64,000 nt of DNA. Origin: Streptomyces albus subsp. chlorinus. Lineage in GTDB: Bacteria > Actinomycetota > Actinomycetes > Streptomycetales > Streptomycetaceae. The stretch's first letter is position 1; every line of letters begins with the position of its first letter. The notes beneath the pieces are model-generated. The model did not search any database, was not told the DNA's origin, and worked only from the letters and a program-made list of their open reading frames with translations. Made by a program: the position numbers and the translations under genes. The stretch spans positions 4,176,083-4,240,082 of the forward strand of contig NZ_VJOK01000001.1 in assembly GCF_013302895.1 (NCBI RefSeq). The letters run 5' to 3'. Of the stretch, positions 41,692 to 50,986 are shown in pieces.

Positions 41692-42534
41692 ATGGAGATT
41701 GGCGAGCACTGGGCATACCGAGCGAGGCCGAAGGAGCTGGGCAGCCCTGTCAGGCAGGTGGAGATCGTCCGGGTGGGCGGCCGTGGCAGGTCTGACTGGA
41801 TCCATGTCCGGTTCCTGGAAGGCGATGACGCCGGCCTGCAGGAATGGGTCAGTCCCGGCTGCCTGGTAGCGCCGTGGCCAGACGTCGACGCGTTCCGCGC
41901 GGATGACGAGGCAGAGCTCAGACTGACCGAAGCGTCACGCCACGTACGAGGCAGCACGGAGTTCGAGGCCGCGCGCCTGATCCTCGGGTTCGTCCGGCCG
42001 AAGAACAGGCTGCGCCTCCGCCGAGGGGTGGCGGACGCGGGAGTTCTGGAACTGAGCCGACTCGACGAGACGGCGCCGCTCATCGGCATGGACGCCACCG
42101 CGCTCCGCAGTGACCCGATGGTGCACGAGGACCGCGCCGGCATGTGCCTGGCCGGCTGGCCGGTCACCGAACGCGTCGCCCGTCAGGTAGCGGGTCGCCT
42201 CGCCGACGAGATCCTCCCGGAGGTGGACCGCAAGCAGCAGGACATCGAGCAGGAGCGCGCACAGCCCTCCTGGTACTCCTACCGTCGCCGGGACGACCGC
42301 CAATTGGACGCGGAGGCGGCCCTCCTGCGGACCGTCCGGGCGTGGTGCGGCGAGGACAAGGCTGAGCGCTACGACGAGCTGGTCGCACTGCGGGAAGAGG
42401 TCATCCGGCTCGGCCAGCTGGTGGAGAAGGCGGTCAAGGCCCTACGCGACCGTGGGCACGGCGTCATCGCCTCCACCATTGAGCGCGACCTTGGCGTCCA
42501 TATCGCCAGCCTTGATCCTGACGTGCGTCGATAG
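41692..42534 (+). CDS. Uncharacterised actinobacterial protein
   Basis: A 280-residue soluble protein beginning MEIGEHWAYRARPKELGSPV, with an SH3-like N-terminal part (VEIVRVGGRGRSDWIHVRFL) and a helical C-terminus (YDELVALREEVIRLGQLVEKA). I recall relatives in Streptomyces mobile regions, sometimes mislabelled PE-PGRS. Its 3' end overlaps the convergent next gene by 71 bases. Confidence 0.65.
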   Translation: MEIGEHWAYRARPKELGSPVRQVEIVRVGGRGRSDWIHVRFLEGDDAGLQEWVSPGCLVAPWPDVDAFRADDEAELRLTEASRHVRGSTEFEAARLILGFVRPKNRLRLRRGVADAGVLELSRLDETAPLIGMDATALRSDPMVHEDRAGMCLAGWPVTERVARQVAGRLADEILPEVDRKQQDIEQERAQPSWYSYRRRDDRQLDAEAALLRTVRAWCGEDKAERYDELVALREEVIRLGQLVEKAVKALRDRGHGVIASTIERDLGVHIASLDPDVRR

Positions 42535-44167
42535 AGCCGCGCCACGGCTCCGGGGTCGGCTTCGGCGGCTCGGGCCGTGCCGCAGGCTGCTCCCTCTCCG
42601 GCCGGTGCGGGTTCCAGCCGCCGAGAAAAGGCCGTAGCTGATCTCCCGTCGGCTCCGCGTGGAAGTTGAGAACGGCCAGGCCCCTGCCGTTCATGGTGGG
42701 GTCCAGCCGGTCGGCCTCCGCCTTCCCCCAAGCCGACCACTCTCGCAGCCTCTCGGCTTCGACGGCGTCGTCCGACGTTGCGGCGGCTTCGTCCAGAGCG
42801 CCGCAGAACACCCGGATCTCTCCAGCCACCTTCCACTGCTCCAGGGCTGCGCCGAAGTGCTCCGCCCGTAGGGCGTGAACCGCTTTGATCGAGGCGGCAC
42901 TGACGGCGGACTCCCACTCCCGCCTCTCGCGCTCCTCCCGCTCCGCCTCCAGACGCCGACGCTCCGCCTCCTGCCGCTCCCGCTCCTCTCGCAGGCGCCG
43001 CTGCTCCGCCTCCCGTTCCAGCCGAGCCCGCTCCTGCTCCTCCGCGCGCGCCTTCAGCGCCCGGAACACCGAACCGACCTGCTCCTCCAACGGCTTCTTG
43101 GCGGTGTCGGCCCATTCCTTCTTCCAGCCGTAGCTGTGGCCGTAGCCGTAGCCCGAGTGCTGGCTGATCAGCAGTTCCAGCTCGCCGGATGGCTCGAGCC
43201 TGTGCGCCGGCGTCACCCGCTGCCAGTCGTACGTACGTCGGCCCGGCTGCTTGGGCACGTACCGGACCTGCTTCTGCCGTTCGCGGAAGCCGACCTGGTA
43301 CGTCCTGCCGTGAACGGTGAGCAGGGGCCTGGGCTGCTTGCGCTTCTTGGACACCGTGATCTCGCCGTGGCGGGCGAGTGCCTGCTCGGCGAGGAGCCGG
43401 AGAAGCGAGAGGACTCGCGGCAGGACCTCCTCCGAGATCTCGAAGGCGCTGTGGTCCGCAGTGACAGCGGCGATCACTTCCTCGACATCGCTGATCACCC
43501 GGCTGCGCGCCAGCCGGATCCGGTTCCACTCGGTGTCGTCCTCACCCGACACCCTGAGTAGACCGAGGAAGAAGTCCCCTTTCGCCCGGCCGCTGTACTT
43601 CAGGTGGTACCCCTCGGGCGCACACTGCCGGGCTGCGTCGAAGGCCCTGCGGTAGCGGGCTCGCTCCTGGTCGCTGGGGTTCGGGATCCGGAGGAACCGC
43701 CCAGCCTGCTGTACTTCCGCGATCAAGGCGGCTCCGATTTCCGCCGGCGACGCCTGTGGGGACTTGGCGGCGCGCTGTGGCGCCGGCTTCGTCGTGGACG
43801 GAGCTGTGTCTTGCTTCTGCGGAGGAGGGGCAGGCCGTGTCCGTTGCTCGGAACCCGCCGACCGCTGTTTGCGCGGCGTCGGTTCCGGCCGGTCCGGGTG
43901 ATGGCCGTGTTCCAGGTAGAAGCGCCCCGCGTCAGTGATCTCCGCCTGCCACTTCCCATCCTGCTTGGGCATGGTGATCAGACGCCGCTCTTTGAGCGCG
44001 CGGGCGGTGAGGGCGAACTCTGGGCTGTCCGACGTGACGGGGTCGGCTCCGTCCCCGATGCGGGTGAGGAGCGCGAGCTGCCGGTCGTTTAACGGAGACC
44101 ATCGGTGCATGGCGATCGTCGTACCGTCTGTGCTCACCTCACCACAACCCGTATGAGAAGAGTTCAT
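42464..44167 (-). CDS. Uncharacterised coiled-coil protein
   Basis: A 567-residue protein. The N-terminus looks like a winged helix (SPLNDRQLALLTRIGDG, ALKERRLITMPKQDGKW). A Pro-rich linker follows, then a conserved central domain. A charged coiled coil rich in Glu/Arg spans about residues 360-420 (LEREAEQRRLREERERQEAE). No known enzyme motif. ATG 44167 has only a weak GGGA; ATG 44110 is the alternative. Confidence 0.65.
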   Translation of the reverse strand: MNSSHTGCGEVSTDGTTIAMHRWSPLNDRQLALLTRIGDGADPVTSDSPEFALTARALKERRLITMPKQDGKWQAEITDAGRFYLEHGHHPDRPEPTPRKQRSAGSEQRTRPAPPPQKQDTAPSTTKPAPQRAAKSPQASPAEIGAALIAEVQQAGRFLRIPNPSDQERARYRRAFDAARQCAPEGYHLKYSGRAKGDFFLGLLRVSGEDDTEWNRIRLARSRVISDVEEVIAAVTADHSAFEISEEVLPRVLSLLRLLAEQALARHGEITVSKKRKQPRPLLTVHGRTYQVGFRERQKQVRYVPKQPGRRTYDWQRVTPAHRLEPSGELELLISQHSGYGYGHSYGWKKEWADTAKKPLEEQVGSVFRALKARAEEQERARLEREAEQRRLREERERQEAERRRLEAEREERERREWESAVSAASIKAVHALRAEHFGAALEQWKVAGEIRVFCGALDEAAATSDDAVEAERLREWSAWGKAEADRLDPTMNGRGLAVLNFHAEPTGDQLRPFLGGWNPHRPEREQPAARPEPPKPTPEPWRGSIDARQDQGWRYGRQGRAQWWRR

Positions 44168-44307
44168 TCCCGGTGTGTGACGAGCTGACGCTGACCAGCC
44201 TGGCAGATGTGACGCGCACGGAATGGCATTTCATGATTTTACGTGCGCACAGTCGGGAAACGGGCGAAAACTGGGTGCTCCAAGCCGAGTAGAGGAAAGG
44301 AGCAACC

Positions 44308-45177
44308 ATGCAAAACCGAGCGCTGGGGCTCGTGCCCGAGCAAAGTCGTCACCAGGACTCGGCGCCCGGAAGGATGCGCGCACACGACGCCTGGGCGCTG
44401 GAGCTGTCCGTTCTGATGGACACGATGAACGCACGGGCCGTCGCGATCGACCTGGGGCAGCAAGGCATGCAGGCCGCACTGACCGTCGTCTCGGGGCGGC
44501 TCTGCGTGCTGTTGCGGGTCGGCCTGAGCGAGCAGGAGACGGCGGTCGCTATCAGGTCGCTGCTCGGCCGTTACATTCACCGGCCTGCCTCCCTCCTGAC
44601 TCTTTGGCCGGAGACAGGTGGGCAAGGCGTGGTGGTGAAGGAACCAGATGACGCCTCGGACTGGGGGCAGGGGGACCCGCCAGAGGTGCCGGCTGACGTT
44701 CTGCCTCTGTACGAGGCCGGAAACTGGGCACCGAAGGACGGATGGCGGAGCGACGACGAGGTGTGGGAGAACCTGAAGCAGTTCACCGCCGACCACCTCA
44801 AGGGCGTCGTGGAGTACATTCCCGAGGACATGTATCCCCTGCCCGACGGGCTGGGCGCCGTTGTCGCCGCCGGGTACGACAGTGAGGGGATGGCTCATCC
44901 GCTGGTGTTCCTCCGCGGCGATCTGCCCGCGGGTCTGCGCGTCGACCTCCTCGGCTTCTCCATCGCGCTGGCCGTCGGTGCCGATCGCGGCGGTCGGGAA
45001 CCCGATGAGAACGGCATCTTCTACGTCGGTACGGACGCGGGGCCGGTGGGCGGCCCTGGGGTCGCACTTCTCGGAGCTCTGATGGTCCAGCGCTTGGGGC
45101 GTCGTCCGGGCGACTGCGACTTCAGGCTTCTCGATCCACCGGAGGAAGTCGGCCGGGAGCAGGAGTCGGCCGCTTGA
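44308..45177 (+). CDS. Uncharacterised protein
   Basis: A 289-residue soluble, acidic protein (MQNRALGLVPEQSRHQD, ARAVAIDLGQQGMQAALTVV). No motif recognised. ATG 44308 after AAAGGAG. It lies next to the arm-like repeats and the tRNA-Pro gene, inside the probable integrated segment. Confidence 0.6.
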   Translation: MQNRALGLVPEQSRHQDSAPGRMRAHDAWALELSVLMDTMNARAVAIDLGQQGMQAALTVVSGRLCVLLRVGLSEQETAVAIRSLLGRYIHRPASLLTLWPETGGQGVVVKEPDDASDWGQGDPPEVPADVLPLYEAGNWAPKDGWRSDDEVWENLKQFTADHLKGVVEYIPEDMYPLPDGLGAVVAAGYDSEGMAHPLVFLRGDLPAGLRVDLLGFSIALAVGADRGGREPDENGIFYVGTDAGPVGGPGVALLGALMVQRLGRRPGDCDFRLLDPPEEVGREQESAA

Positions 45178-45235
45178 ACCTGAGTCGACTGCGCTCGGAG
45201 GTGTCGGGCCTCTGAGGAGCGTCACCAGCGCTCCC

Positions 45236-45278
45236 TTGGGAGCCGGATTCCGGGGTTGGCTCCCAAACGGCTCCCAAA
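45236..45278. repeat. Three GGCTCCCAA-type repeats beside tRNA-Pro, possible integrase arm sites
   Basis: Inverted copy TTGGGAGCC at 45236-45244 and direct copies GGCTCCCAAA at 45258-45267 and 45269-45278, within 43 bases and about 70 bases from the 3' end of the tRNA. This spacing is typical of arm-type integrase or Xis binding sites in an att region. Confidence 0.55.
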
Positions 45279-45348
45279 AGATGCCCAGAAACCACTCAGG
45301 GGCCCGACCCGCGACGCGGATCAGGCCCCTGACCTGGTGTTTCTTCAG

Positions 45349-45422
45349 TCGGGGTGGCGGGATTTGAACCCACGACCTCTTCGTCCCGAACGAAGCGCGC
45401 TGCCAAGCTGCGCTACACCCCG
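45349..45422 (-). tRNA. tRNA-Pro (anticodon CGG)
   Basis: Minus-strand sequence folds as a complete cloverleaf: acceptor CGGGGTG / CACCCCG, anticodon stem CTTCG / CGAAG with loop TTCGGGA (anticodon CGG), and T-arm with GTTCAAATC. Discriminator base A at 45349; CCA is not encoded. Confidence 0.95.
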
Positions 45423-45548
45423 AAGCAACGACGACTACTTTAGCCCAGCGGAGCGCTGAGGCGAAATCGGGTTCCCGGGGAGGGGAGGGAGGGGGCGAGG
45501 GGGAGCGGGGTGGGGCCCGGGGAGGGGGACCGCGGGCCCCGGGCGGGG

Positions 45549-46493
45549 TCAGGGTTGTCGGGGGTGGAGGGTGAGAAGGGTGGCCTCCGGGGGGCAGGCG
45601 AAGCGGACGGGGGTGTAGCGGTTCGTGCCGCAGCCCGCGCTGACGTGGAGGTACGACTCATGGCCGCCCGCGTGGTGGGTGGAGAGGCCCTTCACGCGGT
45701 CGGTGTCGAGGTCGCAGTTGGTGACGAGGGCGCCGTAGAAGGGGACGCAGAGCTGGCCGCCGTGGGTGTGGCCGGCGAGGATCAGCGGGTAGCGGTCCGC
45801 GGTGAACGCGTCGAGCACACGCAGGTACGGAGCGTGTACGACGGCGAGGGAGAGGTCCGCGTCCTCCTCGGGGCCGCCGGCGACCTCGCCGTAGCGGTCC
45901 CGTTTGATGTGGGGGTCGTCGAGGCCGGTGAGGGCGATCTCCTGGCCGCCGTCCAGCTTGAGGCGGCCGCGGGTGTTGGTGAGGCCGACCCAGCCGGCGG
46001 CGTCGAAGGCGTCGCGGAGCTGTTCCCACGGGTTGTGGACGGCGCCGACGACCGGCGGGTTGCCGTTCAGGCCGTACCGGCCCGTGACCTTCTCCTTCAG
46101 GTACTTCGCGGGGTTGCGCAGCCTCGGTCCGTAGTAGTCGTTCGAGCCGAAGACGTACGCGCCGGGGTACTCCATCAACGGGCCGAGCGCGTCGAGGACT
46201 TCGGGCACGCCCTCGGGGTCGGAGAGGTTGTCCCCGGTGTTGATCACGAAGTCGGGGCGCAGGGCGGCCAGCTCCCGCAGCCACCGCTGCTTCTTGCGCT
46301 GGCCGCTCACCATGTGGATGTCGGAGACCTGGAGGACGCGCAGCGGATGCATGCCGGGGGGCAGCACGGGTACGGAGACCCGTCGCAAACGGAACGAGCG
46401 GACTTCGACACCCGCCGCATACCCGACGCAGGCCGCGCCGAGCGCGGTGATGCCGACGGCTGTCTTGAGAGGAATCCGGTATCGCGCGCGCAT
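45549..46493 (-). CDS. Metallophosphoesterase (YkuE/YaeI-like)
   Basis: A 314-residue protein with an N-terminal membrane anchor (TAVGITALGAACVGYAAG) and the calcineurin-like metal motifs VSDIHMVSG, NTGDNLSDPEG, FGSNDYYG, LAGHTHGGQLCVPF. DxH at the first metal site and GHTHGGQ at the last are complete. Probably a membrane-tethered phosphodiesterase of the YkuE type. ATG 46493; the GC-rich 126 bases to the tRNA hold no gene. Confidence 0.88.
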   Translation of the reverse strand: MRARYRIPLKTAVGITALGAACVGYAAGVEVRSFRLRRVSVPVLPPGMHPLRVLQVSDIHMVSGQRKKQRWLRELAALRPDFVINTGDNLSDPEGVPEVLDALGPLMEYPGAYVFGSNDYYGPRLRNPAKYLKEKVTGRYGLNGNPPVVGAVHNPWEQLRDAFDAAGWVGLTNTRGRLKLDGGQEIALTGLDDPHIKRDRYGEVAGGPEEDADLSLAVVHAPYLRVLDAFTADRYPLILAGHTHGGQLCVPFYGALVTNCDLDTDRVKGLSTHHAGGHESYLHVSAGCGTNRYTPVRFACPPEATLLTLHPRQP

Positions 46494-46606
46494 TGCACCA
46501 TGGTTGCAGACCGGAACCCGGGCGCGGAGCCCTCCGACGATCTTGGTCCGGTCCCCGGGACGGATATCGCGGGCGCCGCGGCGGTGACGCCTGGCACACT
46601 GACCTC

Positions 46607-47071
46607 ATGACCACGCTCAAGTCCCGGCTGCAGGACGACCTCACCGCAGCGATCAAGGAGCGCGACGAGCTGCGTTCCGCCACTCTCCGGATGACCCTGG
46701 CCGCGATCACGAAGGAGGAGGTCGCGGGCACCACCGCGCGCGAGCTGTCCGACGACGAGGTGCAGAAGGTCATCGCCCGCGAGGCGAAGAAGCGGCGCGA
46801 GGCGGCGGAGGCGTTCGCGAGCGGGGGTCGTGCGGAGCAGGCCGAGCGGGAGCGGGCCGAGGGCGAGGTCCTGGCGGACTACCTGCCCAAGCAGCTGACC
46901 GACGAGGAGCTGGACGCCCTGGTGGCCGAGGCCGTCGAGGAGGCCCGCGCGGGCGGCGCCGAGGGGCCCCGTGCGATGGGTGCCGTCATGAAGATCGTGA
47001 ACCCGAAGGTCGCGGGCCGCGCCGAGGGCGGCCGGGTCGCGGCGGCCGTCAAGAAGCGGCTGGCGGGATAG
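46607..47071 (+). CDS. GatB/YqeY-domain protein
   Basis: A 154-residue YqeY-family protein (MTTLKSRLQDDLTAAIKERD, TLRMTLAAITKEEVAG, ADYLPKQLTDEELDALVAEA, NPKVAGRAEGGRVA). The family shares the helical tail of GatB amidotransferase; function not settled. ATG 46607. Divergent from the phosphoesterase. Confidence 0.9.
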   Translation: MTTLKSRLQDDLTAAIKERDELRSATLRMTLAAITKEEVAGTTARELSDDEVQKVIAREAKKRREAAEAFASGGRAEQAERERAEGEVLADYLPKQLTDEELDALVAEAVEEARAGGAEGPRAMGAVMKIVNPKVAGRAEGGRVAAAVKKRLAG

Positions 47072-47197
47072 CTTCCGGGGCGGCTCCCCGGTCGACGAGC
47101 CGGACGGGGTCGCAGCCTCCGGCGACGTCGGAGCCTCCGGCAAGGCCGCAGCCTCCCGCGAGGCTGGGACTCCCGGGGACGGCGTCCCCAAGTGACG

Positions 47198-47370
47198 GCG
47201 TCTCCAAGGAAGCCGCGTCTCCAAGGAAGCCGCGTCTCCAAGGAGGCGGCATCTCCGAGGAGACAGGAGCCCCGGCGAGGCCGGAGTATCCGATGGGGTC
47301 GAGCCTCAGTATCCGATGGGGTCGAGCCTCCGCGAAACTGTGCCTCCGCGAAACTGGTGCCTCCGCGAGG
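47198..47370. repeat. Consecutive short tandem repeat families
   Basis: A 17-bp unit (GCGTCTCCAAGGAAGCC) occurs three times at 47198-47248. A 23-bp unit beginning AGTATCCGATGGGG occurs twice at 47285-47330. A unit CCTCCGCGAAACTG of about 16 bp follows twice. All lie in the 570-bp non-coding gap between yqeY and the PBP gene. Confidence 0.75.
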
Positions 47371-47465
47371 CAGGGGCCCGGCGGGACCGGGACCCCGCAA
47401 GGCTGCCGCCCGGCGCGGCCGGACCTCTCGGCGGGCCTCCCGTGAGGCAACAGTTCTGGTGAGCG

Positions 47466-47513
47466 ACGCATGAAGGGGCGCCCTCCCGATCGGGAGGGCG
47501 CCCCTTCATGCGT
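47466..47513. terminator. 48-bp perfect palindrome, bidirectional terminator
   Basis: Perfectly self-complementary around GATC, arms starting ACGCATGAAGGGGCGCCCTC. It lies between the convergent yqeY and PBP genes. Equivalent very stable palindromes terminate transcription in Streptomyces. Confidence 0.8.
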
Positions 47514-47641
47514 CCGTACGCCTCACCCGAGGCCGCTGTCCCGGTCCTGCCGTGTCACGCATGCCGAGCCGTGACATGACGTGACTTGCCGTGACGAACC
47601 ATGACGAGCCGTGCCACGCCTGACGTCTCGACGGAAGGGGG

Positions 47642-49996
47642 TTACGGCCAGCCGCCTCCGCCGCCGTCATCCCAGCCTCCGCCGCCGTTCCCGTTGCCGT
47701 TTCCACCCCCGTTGCCGTTCCCGCCGGGCCAGCCGCCGCCGCCGATGCCGCCGCCACCGTCACCGCCTCCGATGCCTCCGATGCCGCCGTTACCGCCTCC
47801 GAGGCCGCCGCCGTTGTCCCCGCCGCCGATCAGGTCCGGCGGTACGGTGACGTCGGGCCAGGGGTCGTTGGTGCGGTGGTCGCCGACGTCGCCCGCGTCG
47901 TTGTCCGGCTGGGTGGGCGGCTTGTGCGACGGGGCCTGGGGCTTCTTGTCGCCGCGGATCGGCACGTGGTGGAAGTCGGGGGCCGGCTCGCCCGACAGCG
48001 CGCCCGCCATGGCGTCCCGCCAGATGGGGCCGGGCACCTCGCCGCCGAAGACCTTGTCGTAGGTGCGGCCGCCGATGGAGATGTTGATCATCCGGGTGCG
48101 GTGCGCGGGGTCGCCGACCCACACGGCGCCGGACATGTTCGGGGTGTAGCCGACGAACCAGGCGGCGTACCGCTGGTCCGTCGTACCCGTCTTGCCCGCG
48201 CTGTCGCGTCCGCTCAGGCCCGCCTTCTTGCCGGTGCCGTCCTCGACCACGCCGCGCAGCAGCGCGTTGACGGTGTCGGCCGTCTTGGTCTTCATCGCGC
48301 GCCGGCACTTCGTCCTGGGCACGTCCAGCTTCTTGCCCTGCGCGTCGGTGATCGACGCGATGGCGACGGAGGTGCAGTGCACGCCGCGGTTGGCGAAGGT
48401 GGCGTACCCCTCGGCCATCGTCAGCGGCGACATCTCCTGGGTGCCGAGGGAGATCGACGGGACCTGGTCGATCTTCTTCCCGTCGGCCCGCTCGACGCCC
48501 ATCTTCTTGGCCATCTCGGTCACCGGGCAGATGCCGGTGTCCCCTATCAGGGAGACGAAGTAGGTGTTGACCGACTTGGCGATCGCCTCCTTCATCCGGT
48601 AGGGGCCCACTTCGGTGGGGTTCTCGTTCTCCACCGGGGCCTTTCCGCGCCATGTGCCCTTGCACTTGTCGACGGGCGAGGGGTACTGCATGCGGTAGGG
48701 CGAGGGGTAGGACCGGTAGGGGGTGACGCCCCTGTCGAGCGCGGCGGCGGCGATGACGGGTTTGAACGTGGAGCCCGGCTGGTAGCCGGCGCCGCCGCCC
48801 ATGTCCCTGTCCACCGAGAGGTTTATCTGCGTCTCGTTCTCGCCGAAGCCGTACGGCCGCGACTGGCCCATGCCCAGGATCTTGCCGGTGCCAGGTTCGA
48901 CGATCGCCGTGGCGGTCGCGACCTTGTCCGACTTGTTCACATGGGACCGGATGGAGTTCTGGACCGACCGCTGCGCCTTCGGATCGAGCGTCGTCCTGAT
49001 CGTGAGGCCGCCGCGGTTCCACCGCTTGGCGCGTTCCTTGCGGGTCTTCCCGAAGGCCGGGTCGGTGAGGAAGACCTGGCGCACGTAGTCGCAGAAGAAG
49101 CCGGCGCCGGTCGTCGCGGTGATGCAGCCGTTCTTGGGGCGGCTGACGTCGAGACCGAGCGGCTTCTTCTTGGCCTCGCGGGCCTGCGCGCGGGTGATGT
49201 CGTGGTGGACGGCCATCCGGTCCAGTACGACGTTGCGCCGCTTGGTCGCCTCCTCCTTGTTGAGCAGCGGGTCGTAGCGCGTCGGCGACTGGACGATGCC
49301 CGCGAGCAGCGCCGCCTCCTCCAGGTCGAGGTCCTTGGCGGACTTGGAGAAGTAGCGCTGGGAGGCCGCCTCGACGCCGTACGCCTGCTGCCCGAAGAAG
49401 GTGATGTTGAGGTAGTTCTCCAGGATCTTCTTCTTGCCCAGCTCTTCCTCGACCTGGATGGCGTACTTCAGTTCCTTGATCTTCCGCCCGATCGTCTGCT
49501 GGGTGGCCAGGGCGACCTTCTCCGGGTCGTTGCCCGCCTCCTCCACGAAGACGTTCTTGACGTACTGCTGGGTGAGTGTGGAGGCGCCCTGGGAGACCTG
49601 GCCCGAACGGGCGTTGCGGTTCAGCGCCCGCAGGACGCCCTTGAGGTCCACGGCACCGTGCTTGTAGAAGCGCGCGTCCTCGATGGCGACGATCGCCCTG
49701 CGCATATGGGGCGAGATGTCCTTGAGGTCGACGACCGTACGGTCCCGCGAGTAGACCTTGGCGATCTCGCCGCCCTCGTTGTCCAGGATCGTCGTCCGCT
49801 GACTGAGCGGTGGCCGCTTCAGATTGACCGGCAGCTCGTCGAAGCCCTCCACGGTGCCCTTCGCCGCCAGGCCCAGCGTCCCGACGGCGGGCAGCGCGAG
49901 CCCGGCCATCACCGTCCCCGCCAGCACACTGACGCCGACGAACTTGGCGATCTGCTGGGGCCTGCTGACTCCGCGGCCCGCGCGCTCCTTAGCCAT
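47642..49996 (-). CDS. Class A penicillin-binding protein (transglycosylase/transpeptidase)
   Basis: A 784-residue cell-wall synthase. One membrane anchor near residues 20-45; GT51 glycosyltransferase domain with AIVAIEDARFYKHGAVD, QGASTLTQQYVKN, and KILENYLNITFFG; transpeptidase domain with SxxK as PGSTFKPVI, SxN as KSVNTYF, and KTGTTDQR. It polymerises and cross-links peptidoglycan outside the membrane. The last ~60 residues are a Gly/Asn/Asp/Trp-rich tail. ATG 49996 (MAKERAGRGVSRPQQ) fits the family. Confidence 0.93.
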   Translation of the reverse strand: MAKERAGRGVSRPQQIAKFVGVSVLAGTVMAGLALPAVGTLGLAAKGTVEGFDELPVNLKRPPLSQRTTILDNEGGEIAKVYSRDRTVVDLKDISPHMRRAIVAIEDARFYKHGAVDLKGVLRALNRNARSGQVSQGASTLTQQYVKNVFVEEAGNDPEKVALATQQTIGRKIKELKYAIQVEEELGKKKILENYLNITFFGQQAYGVEAASQRYFSKSAKDLDLEEAALLAGIVQSPTRYDPLLNKEEATKRRNVVLDRMAVHHDITRAQAREAKKKPLGLDVSRPKNGCITATTGAGFFCDYVRQVFLTDPAFGKTRKERAKRWNRGGLTIRTTLDPKAQRSVQNSIRSHVNKSDKVATATAIVEPGTGKILGMGQSRPYGFGENETQINLSVDRDMGGGAGYQPGSTFKPVIAAAALDRGVTPYRSYPSPYRMQYPSPVDKCKGTWRGKAPVENENPTEVGPYRMKEAIAKSVNTYFVSLIGDTGICPVTEMAKKMGVERADGKKIDQVPSISLGTQEMSPLTMAEGYATFANRGVHCTSVAIASITDAQGKKLDVPRTKCRRAMKTKTADTVNALLRGVVEDGTGKKAGLSGRDSAGKTGTTDQRYAAWFVGYTPNMSGAVWVGDPAHRTRMINISIGGRTYDKVFGGEVPGPIWRDAMAGALSGEPAPDFHHVPIRGDKKPQAPSHKPPTQPDNDAGDVGDHRTNDPWPDVTVPPDLIGGGDNGGGLGGGNGGIGGIGGGDGGGGIGGGGWPGGNGNGGGNGNGNGGGGWDDGGGGGWP

Positions 49997-50096
49997 GGGT
50001 AAGAGCCTACGACGGGTAGGCCCCGCACCGGTCCCGGGGAGACATGGCAAACGCCGGACAGTGCGGCGCCAGGTCCCCTAAGCTGAAGCCCTCGTC

Positions 50097-50180
50097 ACTC
50101 TGGCACCTCCTCTCACCTCCTCTCATCTCTTCTCACCTCCCCTCCCCTCCCCTCTCCTCGCCCTCTTCTCCTTCTTCAGG
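50097..50180 (+). repeat. Homopyrimidine CT-rich tract upstream of wblA
   Basis: About 80 bases nearly free of purines on the plus strand, built of CCTCCTCTCA and CCCCTCCCCT-like units. It lies between the divergent PBP and wblA genes, 275 bases before the wblA start. Confidence 0.7.
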
Positions 50181-50454
50181 CGCCCCGCTCCCCGCTCCCT
50201 TCTCTTCCTCCACGTCCCGTGGGATTCCTCCGGGGCTTGGACGGTGCCCCTTCTCCGCTGTCGTCCGCGGTGGGCCCAGGTCACTCCGGTGGGTGATGTC
50301 CTGCGCACGCATAGTCCGTTCGGGCCATGCAAGATTGGGCCCGAAGGGGGTGTTGCGCCCTGTCCGCTCTTCCGTAACGTCCTCAACTGGCAACGGTGAA
50401 TATGCCGTTCGCCGCCGTGGGGGAGCCTCGATTCGGGAGAGGACGGCACCGGCA

Positions 50455-50832
50455 ATGAGCTGGGTTACTGACTGGAGTGCGCAGGCGGCATGCCGCTCTA
50501 CGGATCCGGACGAACTGTTCGTGCAGGGAGCCGCGCAGAACCGCGCGAAGGCCGTGTGCACGGGCTGCCCGGTCCGTACGGAGTGTCTCGCCGACGCCCT
50601 GGACAACCGCGTGGAGTTCGGGGTCTGGGGCGGGATGACCGAGCGTGAGCGGAGGGCGCTGCTGCGCCGCCGCCCCACGGTCACCTCGTGGCGTCGCCTG
50701 CTGGAGACCGCGCGTTCGGAGTACGAACGCAGCAGCGGCATGGTGCTGCCGGTCGATGTGGAACTGGACGGCAACGAGCACGGGGCCGCGTACGAGGACG
50801 AGCGCGAGGAGCGGTACGCCGCGGTGGGGTGA
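50455..50832 (+). CDS. wblA: WhiB-family regulator WblA
   Basis: A 125-residue iron-sulphur regulator. Cysteines are in AQAACRSTDPDELFVQG and VCTGCPVRTECL (C...CxxC...C), followed by the hallmark GVWGGMTERERRAL. WblA controls the switch from aerial growth to sporulation and represses antibiotic production in Streptomyces (established for orthologues). ATG 50455, preceded by GGAGAGGACGG. The gene has a long upstream non-coding region (about 450 bases) with a CT-rich tract. Neighbours match the wblA locus of other species. Confidence 0.93.
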   Translation: MSWVTDWSAQAACRSTDPDELFVQGAAQNRAKAVCTGCPVRTECLADALDNRVEFGVWGGMTERERRALLRRRPTVTSWRRLLETARSEYERSSGMVLPVDVELDGNEHGAAYEDEREERYAAVG

Positions 50833-50986
50833 CCCCTGCGAGGCGGAACGGTCCTGCAGCCGTCACGTCGCCCCGCAGTCGTCATGTCCAGCCCTGGCAC
50901 CCCTGACATCCTGGAGCCGTACCGGAGCCGGGGGTCCGGACCGGGTGTGCCGGGGCGGCTCGTGAGCGCGCGGGGGCCGGAACGGG

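Noticed and set aside
45256..45459. Plus-strand frame with GWRDLNPRPLRPERSALPSC across the tRNA
   Set aside because: This is the well-known false protein produced by reading the complement of a tRNA-Pro gene.
47200..47471. Minus-strand frame encoding repeated LGDAASLET-like peptides
   Set aside because: It arises from the tandem DNA repeats; no binding site, no homology known to me, and other frames are equally open.
47876..50002. 708-codon plus-strand frame opposite the PBP gene
   Set aside because: Antisense shadow of a clear GT51/transpeptidase gene.
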